Shown here one piece after another: positions 54,385 to 63,594 of a stretch of 64,000 nucleotides of DNA; the stretch's first letter is position 1, and each line of letters starts with the position of its first letter. The stretch spans positions 133,052 through 197,051 of the forward strand of contig CAWBKF010000035.1 of the NCBI GenBank assembly GCA_963789275.1, read 5' to 3'. Below the pieces are notes generated by a model. It was not told the DNA's origin and did not search any database. It saw only the letters and a program-made list of their open reading frames with translations. This DNA is from DAHUYF01 sp963789275 (GTDB lineage: Bacteria > Pseudomonadota > Alphaproteobacteria > ATCC43930 > CGMCC-115725). The translations under genes and the position numbers were made by a program.

Positions 54385-56008
54385 ATGGCCCATAAGCAGG
54401 TCCTCTTCCGTTCCGCGGCCCGCGAGAAGATCCTGCGCGGCGCCACGCTGCTGTGTGACGCCGTGCGTGTCACATTGGGCCCAAAATCAAAATCGGTGCT
54501 CATCCAGAAGAATTGGGGGACGCCAATCGTCTGCAACGATGGCATGACGATCGCCAAGGAATTCGATCTGAGGGATCCCGAAGAAAATCTCGGCGCGCAG
54601 ATGCTCCGGCAGGCCGCTGAGAAGACAGGCGAGAGCGTTGGCGACGGCACCAGCACATCGACAGTTCTGGCGCATGCGATCTTCGCCGACGGTCTCCGCA
54701 ACGTCGTCGCCGGCGCCAGCGCAATCGACCTCAAGCGCGGCATGGATGTCGCCGCAAAGGCCGCCATCGACGCTTTGCGGACGATGTCTCGCCCGGTCAA
54801 GACGCGCAAAGAGAAGGCGCAGGTGGCGACGATCTCGGCGCACAACGATCCCTCGATCGGCGACCTCGTCGCCGAAGCGATGGAAAAAGTCGGTGGCGAG
54901 GGCGTGATCACCGTCGAGGAATCAAAAACGACGGAAACGGTTCTTGACGTGGTCGAAGGTATGCAGTTCGACCACGGATATATATCACCCTATTTCGTGA
55001 CCAACGTGGAAAAGATGATCGCCGAACTCGAGGATCCCTACATTCTGATTCACGAGAAGAGGCTATCGGGGCTTCAGGCGATGCTGCCGTTGCTGGAAGC
55101 CGTCGTTCAATCTGGACGGCCGCTGCTCATTGTGGCGGAGGATGTCGAAGGCGAGGCGCTCGCTACGCTCGTGGTGAACAAGCTCCGCGGCGGCTTGAAG
55201 GTCGCTGCCGTCAAGGCGCCCGGCTTCGGCGATCGGCGCAAGGCGATGCTCGAGGACATTGCAGTGCTGACGGGCGGCCAGATGATCTGCGAGGAACTTG
55301 GCGTCAAGCTCGAGAATGTCAGCGTCGATATGCTCGGCAAGGCGAAGAAAGTGGTCATCACCAGAGGAGGAGACCACCATTGTGAGCGGCGCCGGAAAGA
55401 AGGAGGAGATCGAGGCGCGCTGCAAGCAGATCCGGCAGCAGATCGAGGAGACAACGTCGGACTACGACCGCGAAAAGCTGCAAGAGCGCTTGGCAAAGCT
55501 CGCCGGCGGCGTCGCCGTGATTCGCGTGGGCGCTCCCTCCGAGGCCGAAATGAAGGCAAGAAAGGAAGCGCTCGACGATGCGATCAGCGCTACCAAGGCG
55601 GCGGTGGCAGAAGGCATCGTTCCTGGCGGGGGGTTGGCGCTGCTGCGCTGCATCGACGCGGTGGCGCGGGAAGAGGCAAAGTGCGGCGGCGACGAGCGGA
55701 CGGGAGTTCAGATCCTGAAGCGCGCACTCGAAGCGCCGACCCGCCAGATCGCCGAAAACTCGGCCGTCGATGGCGGCGTCGTCGTTGCGCGCATGCTCGC
55801 CGGCACCGGCAATCTTGGCTTCGACGCTGCGCGCAATGAGTACGTCGATCTGGTCGAAGCCGGCATCGTCGACCCGACCAAGGTGGTGCGCATCGGGCTG
55901 GAGAACGCGGTATCCGTAGCCAGCGTCCTGCTGCTTACCGAGGTGACGATGACCGAGATTCCCGAGAGAAAGAAAGAGCCGGCGCTTGAGTTGGAGCTAG
56001 GAATGTAG
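54385..56008 (+). CDS. Atypical GroEL (Cpn60) paralogue, frameshifted
   Basis: About 540 residues across one extra base at about 55363 (before EEETTIVSGAGKKEE). Full-length group I chaperonin with the ATP-site segment VGDGTSTSTVLAHAI and a D-containing segment DDAISATKAAVAEGIVPGGG. Divergent from housekeeping GroEL: GPKSKSVLIQKNWGTPIV replaces the usual GPKGRNV segment, the Cpn60 signature has Ala where D/E/Q is expected, and the C-terminus ends ELELGM without GGM repeats. No groES precedes it. Probably a specialised stress chaperonin expressed under low oxygen. Confidence 0.88.
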
Positions 56009-56106
56009 CGCAGACTGGATCCCCGGACCGAGGCGCCACGCGACGAGCTTTGGCGGCCGATGGCGGTTATGCCTGTCGTGATCGCGGCAAATGGACCAGC
56101 TCTCAA

Positions 56107-56394
56107 TCAACTGCTTCCGGCGGCCGCTGGGCCAGCCAGCTTCGCCTCCTCCGCCTGCAACGCCATTTCGATGGTGATCCGCTGCGACGCATCGGGCACT
56201 TGGGTGAGCATGCGTCGATACCGCTCGATGTTCGATTCAGTCACGAACTTGTCCCGTTTGATCCTTTCGGCAAGTTGGGCCAACGCGAGCGCATGGCTGG
56301 CAAGCCTGCGTTTGATCTCCAGCGTGGTTTCCTTCTCTGCCGCTTGTCGGTACAGGTCCGATTGCTCGCGCAATTCCGCTGGTGTTAGCCGCAT
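56107..56394 (-). CDS. Small helical hypothetical protein
   Basis: 95 residues from ATG 56394, chosen because GGGAGGAGGTGAC precedes it. Almost entirely charged helix (AELREQSDLYRQAAEKETTL, HALALAQLAERIKRD, SNIERYRRMLTQVPD), probably a coiled coil. No family assigned. A degenerate FNR-like site (TTGATCTGCGTCAT, 56649-56662) lies 255 bases upstream, probably not significant. Confidence 0.6.
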   Translation of the reverse strand: MRLTPAELREQSDLYRQAAEKETTLEIKRRLASHALALAQLAERIKRDKFVTESNIERYRRMLTQVPDASQRITIEMALQAEEAKLAGPAAAGSS

Positions 56395-56726
56395 GTCACC
56401 TCCTCCCAAGCTTGCTGGGCAGGAGGCACGCGCCGGCCTCTCTTGCTGGATGCAAACCTGCATCTCAAGCGGCAACCCCGAGGGGCCCGATTGCCGGTGA
56501 AATAATCTACACCTGACACGGCTAAGTGGGAAGACAGGCTTTTATCCTGTGGATAAATGCCCTGCAGTTTTCTTCATCCGGCACCTGCCTTAGTCAAGCT
56601 CATCCGCGTCGCGGATTTGACGACAGCAAGTGCGACAATCAAATTCCTTTGATCTGCGTCATAGCCGCAACCGTCCCCGCGAGCACTAGATGCTCGCGAT
56701 GGCGGCGCTGGAGGAACTCGGTGCAG
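56395..56726. other. Intergenic region, no gene supported
   Basis: Short AT-richer stretch (about 56500-56650) between two minus-strand genes. It holds the ribosome binding site of the downstream small protein and one degenerate FNR-like site; I see no other structure. Confidence 0.35.
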
Positions 56727-57182
56727 CTATTCCAGCTGCGCCGTGGGGTTGATCGTGACGCTGAGCGGGGCTTCCCGCGAGACGGCTTCCAGCAGCTCCA
56801 CCGTCAGTCGGCTTGGAATCCATCGCACCAGATCGGTGAGGGAAAGGACGCCGACGAGGTGCTCTTGACGGTCGACGACCGGGATACGGCGGATACGATT
56901 TTGCTGCATCAACTGAGCGGCAGCTTCCAGAGTGTCATCATCGAAGCAGTATGCGACGCCCTTCGACATGATGTCGTGGACCTTGGTGACAGCCGGCTCG
57001 CGGCCATCGGCGACAAGGCGGCAGGTGATGTCGCGATCGGTGATGATTCCGACCAGGCGACCCCGGTCGCAGACCGGGAAGTAGCCGATGCCTTGACGAT
57101 CCATGCGCGCGGCGACCTCCTGGATCGGCTGACTGGAACGCACTGTCTCCGCGTCCCTGGACATCGCGTCGCGCACTTTCAT
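56727..57182 (-). CDS. Two-CBS-domain protein
   Basis: 151 residues from ATG 57182 (GGTGGAGG 6 bases upstream; an ATG at 57194 also exists). CBS pair: MKVRDAMSRDAETVRSSQPI, IGYFPVCDRGRLVGIITDRD, VHDIMSKGVAYCFDD and IRRIPVVDRQEHLVGVLSLT. Bateman module binding adenine nucleotides. Lies downstream of Hsp20 on the same strand, with a gap of about 105 bases, and may be on its transcript. Confidence 0.9.
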   Translation of the reverse strand: MKVRDAMSRDAETVRSSQPIQEVAARMDRQGIGYFPVCDRGRLVGIITDRDITCRLVADGREPAVTKVHDIMSKGVAYCFDDDTLEAAAQLMQQNRIRRIPVVDRQEHLVGVLSLTDLVRWIPSRLTVELLEAVSREAPLSVTINPTAQLE

Positions 57183-57287
57183 CGCGTCCTCCACCTGTCA
57201 CGCCCAAAGCGCAGGGCGTCACCTCGTGCCTTGCAATCACGAGCGAGAGGAGGCGATGGTGCACAGGTCACCACCGCCTCGCCTCGG

Positions 57288-57827
57288 CTATTTCGCCTTC
57301 ACTTCGATTTTCTTCTGCTGCTGCACCGCTTCCGGCGTCTTCGGCAGGGTGAGCGTGAGCACGCCTGCGGCGAAGGACGCGTCGATCTTGTTGCGGTCGA
57401 TGCCGTCGGGCAAGGTGAACGAGCGCAGGAACGAGCCGTAACTACGCTCCGACAGGTAGTAGTTCTTCGCTTTCTCTTCCCTCTCGTCGCGTTTTTCGCC
57501 TTTGATCGTCAGCGTGTCACCGGAAAGGCTGACGTCGATATCCTTCTCGCTCATGCCCGGCAACTCCGCCGTAATGTGGTATGCCCTGTCGTCCTCAGCG
57601 AAATCCACCGCCGGCGACGCGAAACCGACGGAAGGCCACAGCCGCCTCATCGGCTCGACATCGAACACGCGGGGCAATGACGGCGAAAAGCCGCGGCCCC
57701 AGAATTGATCGAAGAGCCGCTGCATGTCGTTGCGGAAGGATTGCCACATGTCAGCCCCTGCCGGCGGCATGGGCGCAGGCGTCGTCGTTCTGTCGCTTCT
57801 CTTCACGTCAATCGTCGTCTGGGCCAT
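57288..57827 (-). CDS. Hsp20-family small heat shock protein
   Basis: 179 residues from ATG 57827. Variable N-terminus (FRNDMQRLFDQFWGRGF), alpha-crystallin domain (about 70-165: DFAEDDRAYHITAELPGMSE, DTLTIKGEKRDE, SYGSFLRSFTLPDGID, AGVLTLTLPK) and a short KKIEVKAK tail. Holds unfolding proteins in refoldable form. The FNR/FixK box at 57924-57937 and TAGGTT -10 make it a likely direct target of a low-oxygen activator. Confidence 0.93.
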   Translation of the reverse strand: MAQTTIDVKRSDRTTTPAPMPPAGADMWQSFRNDMQRLFDQFWGRGFSPSLPRVFDVEPMRRLWPSVGFASPAVDFAEDDRAYHITAELPGMSEKDIDVSLSGDTLTIKGEKRDEREEKAKNYYLSERSYGSFLRSFTLPDGIDRNKIDASFAAGVLTLTLPKTPEAVQQQKKIEVKAK

Positions 57828-57923
57828 GAGGTCGCACTCCATTGTTCGGGTTGAGCACCGCGCGCCGTCCGAGGAGGCGCGCAGATCAACAATGCAACCT
57901 ACTTCCAAGGAGGACGCGGTGCC

Positions 57924-57937
57924 TTGATCCAAATCAA
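57924..57937. promoter_or_regulatory. FNR/FixK-type box TTGATCCAAATCAA
   Basis: Perfect TTGAT-N4-ATCAA palindrome centred about 103 bases upstream of the Hsp20 start. Reading towards the gene, TAGGTT lies exactly 23-28 bases beyond the box edge, the class II -10 position. Confidence 0.82.
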
Positions 57938-58196
57938 ACACCCGTGACGAGACGCAGACTCAACCGAGCAGGATGCCGACGCGAGCGCGCTTACGCCGCC
58001 GGATCCGCCATCGCCGTGATGCGCTCCTTCCGGCGACACCAATTGGAGAACGCTGGCGAGAGCCGGTTCATTTCCATCCATGGCACCGGACCTAAAGCTA
58101 TAGTATTCTTTTGAAAACAATATCGCTCGGCAGCGTGCTTATTGACGGAAATAGCCCATCCGCGAAACCACTGGCGCCTGTTGTAGGAGGATTGTC

Positions 58197-58556
58197 ATGC
58201 CGCGCAAGACCAACACGAAGGCAAGGAAGGCCAAGCGGAAGACGACGGCAGCAAAGCGGCCGGCGAAGCGTTCGAGCCGAGGCACCTCCGGCAAGGCTCC
58301 CGTCAAGAAAGCCGCGCGGCCTCAATCGTCCCTTCCGCCACGCCTGAGCCGCGAGGTCGTCGAGGAGGTTCTCGTGCATTCGGCCAGATCATCCGAAGAC
58401 GAGCGGCTGAGCGACGCGGCCCTTTCCGAGATAGCCGTCTGCGCCAACCTTGAGCCATCGAGGGTCTTGGATGCACATCGCCAGCTGTGCGAGGCGGCTG
58501 ACGAATCAGATGTGACGGTCCTTCGGGTGGTCGAGCTTTGGGAACCCTACGAATAG
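58197..58556 (+). CDS. Histone-H1-like basic-tail protein with acidic C-terminal domain
   Basis: 119 residues, with TAGGAGGA upstream of ATG 58197. Residues 1-45 are Lys/Arg/Ala/Ser/Thr-rich (KARKAKRKTTAAKRPAKRSS, KAPVKKAARP), resembling bacterial histone-H1-like tails. Residues 48-119 are an acidic helical domain (LSREVVEEVLVHSARSSEDE, LSEIAVCANLEPSRVLDAH). No family known to me for the second part. Probably binds DNA or RNA through the tail; possibly a nucleoid protein of stressed cells. Confidence 0.6.
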   Translation: MPRKTNTKARKAKRKTTAAKRPAKRSSRGTSGKAPVKKAARPQSSLPPRLSREVVEEVLVHSARSSEDERLSDAALSEIAVCANLEPSRVLDAHRQLCEAADESDVTVLRVVELWEPYE

Positions 58557-58612
58557 GTCGCGGCCGCTCGCCGATGCCTTGATCCGGCCGCGCGATGGAC
58601 ACGGCGTACTAG

Positions 58613-58800
58613 GTGGCTGGCGTGCTGAAAGCGATCGAGGACGGCATGTACTCGCCGGCACTGAAGGAGCGCATGCAGGCGCTCGAGCTGCGCAAGGCCG
58701 AGCTTGCCGCCGTGCTGACCGCCGCGCCGGAGGTGGCACCCATCGAGCTTCATCCGAATCTCCCCGAGCTCTATCGGCGCAAGGTCAGCGAGCTCGAGTT
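58613..58800 (+). pseudogene. C-terminal remnant of a serine-type site-specific recombinase
   Basis: GVLKAIEDGMYSPALKERMQ and LELRKAELAAVLTAAP match the C-terminal helical segment of large serine recombinases encoded on integrated elements. A TAG at 58609-58611 cuts it off upstream, and the catalytic and zinc-ribbon domains are gone. The open frame continues to 58981 but changes to unrelated sequence after about 58800. It marks the right edge of the region as a former integration site. Confidence 0.6.
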
Positions 58801-58856
58801 CTACGGCGACCTCGCGACCTCGCGTCAATCCTCGGCATGTGCGAGAGCGGTTCGCG

Positions 58857-58932
58857 CAAACAAAAACTCTCCGACGCTGGCGCGCTGGAGAGTGAAGTTG
58901 ATGCTGGTTGCGGGGGAGTGCAACCAGCGTTA
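58857..58932 (+). repeat. Degenerate dispersed repeat with hairpin, right copy
   Basis: Second copy of the repeat at 36543-36615: CAAACAAAAACTCTCCG, a hairpin (ACTCTCC / GGAGAGT) and TGGTTGCGGGGGAGTGCAA, same orientation. It follows the recombinase remnant and precedes a tRNA-like scrap, the usual arrangement at an element's attachment end. Confidence 0.55.
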
Positions 58933-58994
58933 CTTGCAGGTAATTCGGGCCAGGATACCCCGCCTGAGACCAGCGGCTTAGGTTCCAATCCACG

Positions 58995-59026
58995 GCTGAA
59001 CCTGCGACCTTCACGTTATGAGCCTG
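58995..59026 (-). pseudogene. tRNA(Met)-like fragment
   Basis: The plus strand reads CTGAACCTGCGACCTTCACG then TTATGAGCC, which is the reverse complement of the anticodon arm to T-arm part of a CAU-anticodon tRNA with about one mismatch. Acceptor stem and D-arm are missing, so it is not a functional tRNA. Probably the 3' tRNA piece carried at the end of an integrated element. Confidence 0.5.
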
Positions 59027-59065
59027 GAGTTGCGCCCTTGAGATTGCGGCTGCCGGCCGGTCTCT

Positions 59066-59995
59066 CTAGGGCTCCGCGTCGCGCTTGTGCGCGGCCAACG
59101 CCATGAGCCGGCGGTCACGCCACTCCCCGCGCCGGCCCAGCTCGCCTTGCGGCAGAATCTCGCGCCGCTGCCGCTCGACATCGGCGATGAGCTCGGCGCT
59201 CCAGGGCCGGTGGCTCTCGCGCGAGGCGGCGATGCGGCAATAGAGGGCGCCGAGCCGACGCGCATAATCGGCGACGCCGCCGGGAGCGTTGAGGTCGATG
59301 GTCTCGAAGGGCCCCATGAAGCTCCAGCGCAGCCCCAGCCCTTGCGACACCGTGCGGTCGATATCGGCCACCGTCGCGTAGCCCTCCTCCACCAGCCGCC
59401 ACGCCTCCATCAGCAACACGCCCTGCAGGCGGTTGACGAGGAATCCCTCGATCTCGCGCGTCAGCTCGACCGGTGCCTGCCCGACGGCCTCCATGAGGGC
59501 GCGCACGGCCTTGACCGTTGTCGGGTCCGTCCATGGCGCCGGCGCCAGCTCGACGACAGGCACCAGATAGGGCGGGTTCACCGGATGGGCGACCAGGCAT
59601 CGCGCGCGGCAAGCGATATCCTCGGTGAAAGCCGAAGCGGGGATGCCGGAGGAAGAGCTGCCGATCGCAGTCTCCGGATCGACACAGGCATCGATCGCGC
59701 GGAAGATCTGGCGCTTGGCCTCAAGCACCTCGAACACGCTTTCCTGCACATACTCCGCTCCGGCGAGCGCCGCCGGCAGGTTCGCCGCGACTTGGATGCG
59801 CTCGAGGATCTGAGCCGGGTCGGCGATCAGCCCCGCGGCTGCCAGATCAGCGAGGTTGCGCCGGATGGCGGCGATTGCGGCCTCTGCGGCCCCCGCCGCC
59901 GCGTCCCAAAGCCGGACGTCGCGGCCCGCACGCGCGAAGACGATCGCCCAGGAACGGCCCACCAAGCCGCAACCGACGATGGCGATGTGGCTCAC
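59066..59995 (-). CDS. 3-hydroxyacyl-CoA dehydrogenase-family NAD-dependent enzyme
   Basis: 309 residues from GTG 59995. Rossmann motif at the N-terminus (IAIVGCGLVGRSWAIVFARA), catalytic region VQESVFEVLEAKRQIFRAID, SSSSGIPASAF, VAHPVNPPYLVPVVEL, and the C-terminal helical domain GFLVNRLQGVLLMEAWRLVE. The single-unit size fits the L-gulonate/L-carnitine dehydrogenase/lambda-crystallin subgroup rather than fatty acid oxidation. Downstream of a lactonase and sugar-type importer, so a sugar-acid or carnitine-like substrate is plausible. Confidence 0.88.
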   Translation of the reverse strand: MSHIAIVGCGLVGRSWAIVFARAGRDVRLWDAAAGAAEAAIAAIRRNLADLAAAGLIADPAQILERIQVAANLPAALAGAEYVQESVFEVLEAKRQIFRAIDACVDPETAIGSSSSGIPASAFTEDIACRARCLVAHPVNPPYLVPVVELAPAPWTDPTTVKAVRALMEAVGQAPVELTREIEGFLVNRLQGVLLMEAWRLVEEGYATVADIDRTVSQGLGLRWSFMGPFETIDLNAPGGVADYARRLGALYCRIAASRESHRPWSAELIADVERQRREILPQGELGRRGEWRDRRLMALAAHKRDAEP

Positions 59996-60035
59996 TTTGG
60001 ATGGTCCCCAGGACGGGCCGCGCCGTCGCCGCTGA

Positions 60036-60944
60036 TCATGGCAATTGCGCGCCGCGCGTGTTGACGTAGATCGAATAGAGCGAGGTGTGGCCGCAAATGA
60101 ACAGCCGGTTGCGCTGCGGTCCGCCGAACACGACATTGGCGCACTTCTCCGGGATCGGAATGCGGCCGATGTAGTCGCCTCCGGGCGTGATGCAGTGGAC
60201 GCCGTCGCCGGCACTGGTCCAGATGTTGCCGTCCATGTCGATGCGGAAGCCATCGGGAATGCCGGGCGAGACCTCGGCGAGAACGCGGCTCTTGCGCAGC
60301 CTGCCATCCTCGCCCACCTCGAAGGCGCGGATGTGATGTGGTTTCGTCGGATCCGGCCAGAAGCCGGAATCGGCGATGTAGAGCGTCTTCTCGTCGGGCG
60401 AGAAGGCCAGCCCGTTGGGCCGCGAGAAATCGTCGACCGCGACGCTCAGGCTGCCGCGGGCGGGATCGAAGCGATAGACGTTGCAGCTCCCGATCTCGCT
60501 CTCGGCCTTGCCGCCTTCGTAGTCGGCGCTGATGCCGTAGGTCGGGTCGGTGAACCAGATCGTGCCATCCGACTTGACGACGATGTCGTTGGGCGAGTTG
60601 AGCCGCTTGCCGTCGTACTTGTCGACGACGACCGTGATCCGGCCGTCATGCTCGGTCCGCGTCACCCGCCGCGTCTGATGCTCGCAGGTAACCAGCCGCC
60701 CCTCGCGATCGCGGGTATTGCCGTTCGAGAAATTGGAGGGCGTCCGGAAGGTCGTGACCTGGCCCGTCTCCTCGTCCCAGCGCAGCATGCGGTTGCTCGG
60801 GAGGTCGCTCCATACGAGACAGCGCATATCGGCGAAATAGACCGGCCCCTCGGCCCAACGCATGCCGCCGTGGAGCTTCTCGAGCCAGACGATCGGGATC
60901 GTGTATTGGCGGAAGCGCGGATCGAGGACCTCGAACGGTTCCAT
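60036..60944 (-). CDS. SMP-30/gluconolactonase-family beta-propeller
   Basis: 302 residues from ATG 60944. Six-bladed propeller blocks with metal ligands: WAEGPVYFADMRCLVWSDLP (Glu), LNSPNDIVVKSDGTIWFTDP (Asn), RPNGLAFSPDEKTLYIADSG (Asn/Asp) and PDGFRIDMDGNIWTSAGDGV. Hydrolyses sugar lactones to the acids. It follows the ABC permease by 23 bases and precedes the dehydrogenase, suggesting uptake, lactone opening and oxidation in sequence. Confidence 0.9.
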   Translation of the reverse strand: MEPFEVLDPRFRQYTIPIVWLEKLHGGMRWAEGPVYFADMRCLVWSDLPSNRMLRWDEETGQVTTFRTPSNFSNGNTRDREGRLVTCEHQTRRVTRTEHDGRITVVVDKYDGKRLNSPNDIVVKSDGTIWFTDPTYGISADYEGGKAESEIGSCNVYRFDPARGSLSVAVDDFSRPNGLAFSPDEKTLYIADSGFWPDPTKPHHIRAFEVGEDGRLRKSRVLAEVSPGIPDGFRIDMDGNIWTSAGDGVHCITPGGDYIGRIPIPEKCANVVFGGPQRNRLFICGHTSLYSIYVNTRGAQLP

Positions 60945-60967
60945 GGTTCGACTCTCCTGCCGATAGG

Positions 60968-62031
60968 CTATTGCGGCTTGTCGTTCTCGGCGACCGCTGC
61001 GCGCTGGCGCCGGGCGGCGGCATAGACCGAGAGGCCGACCGCGACGATGAGGATGCCGCCGTTGAAGAAATATTGGACGTAGAAGGCGGCGCCGAGCTGC
61101 TGCACGCCGGAGAAGGAGAAGGCGAGGATGAGCACCGCCAGCAAGGTTCCGAGCACATTGACCCGGCCGGGATGGATCGAGGTGGCGCCGAGCAAGGTGG
61201 CCGCGAAGGCGGGCAGCAGATATTCGGGCCCGACCGAAGGCGTGCCGGTCTGAAGGATGCTGCCCAGCATGATGCCGGCAAGGGCGCTGAGAAGGCCCGA
61301 CACGGCAAAGGCCGCGAGCACGTGGCGGTCGACCCGCAGCCCAACCAGCTCGGCGGCGCGCGGGCTGGCGCCGATCACATAGAGGCTTCGCCCGACGGGC
61401 AGACGCTCGGTGAGGATCCAGAGGAGAGCCGCGGCCAGCGCCACGTAGAGCGCCGGCAGCGGGACATGATGATAGATCGCGGTCAGGTTGGTGAAGCTGT
61501 CGGGCAGGTCGGAGCCGACGATCTGCTGGCCGCCGCTGTACCAGTTGGCGACGCCGAGCAGCAGGGTTCCAACCCCCATGGTGGCGATGAAGGAATCGAT
61601 GCGAAAGCGCGTCACCAGCAGCCCGTTGATGACGCCGACCAGCACGCCGATCGCCAGGATCGCCATCGCCGCCACCGGCCAGGAAAGCCCTTCCTGCACC
61701 TGGAAGCCGACGACCAGCACCTGCGCCATGCCGAGATGGAAGCCCACCGAGAGATCGAACTGCCGGGTCGCGAGCGGCACCATCTCGGCCAGCGCCAGCA
61801 TGGCTGTGACCGACTGCCCCACCAGGATGGTGTTTATGTTGATCGAGCTGAAGAAGGTGCTCGGGCGGAGCAGGCCGAAGATCACCATCACCAGCACGAA
61901 GACCACGGCCAGCCCGTAGGTCGCCAGCAGTTCCGAGAGCCGACGATGGCGTGCCGCCTGCCGCGAGCCGGCGCGTCCCTCGCCGCGCGTCTCGACGACC
62001 TGCTCTGTCGTGTCGCTTGCCTCCATGCCCC

Positions 62032-62035
<4 letters not shown>
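60968..62035 (-). CDS. Ribose-type ABC transporter permease
   Basis: 355 residues from ATG 62035, overlapping the ATPase stop (ATGA). About eight to ten transmembrane segments; RbsC-type blocks LATRQFDLSVGFHLGMAQV, GVLVGVINGLLVTRFRIDSF, GRSLYVIGASPRAAELVGL and LPAFAATLLGATSIHPG. Forms the membrane channel of a carbohydrate or polyol importer. Confidence 0.93.
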
Positions 62036-63549
<1,514 letters not shown>

Positions 63550-63594
63550 GCGTGGCGCTCCCCTCTTGATCGGCGGCGCGGTGCCGCGATCGCC

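Noticed and set aside
56649..56662. FNR-like site TTGATCTGCGTCAT upstream of the small helical protein
   Set aside because: Two mismatches and no suitable -10; distance to the start is large.
58995..59026. Functional tRNA gene
   Set aside because: Only the anticodon-to-T-arm portion is present; acceptor stem and D-arm are missing.
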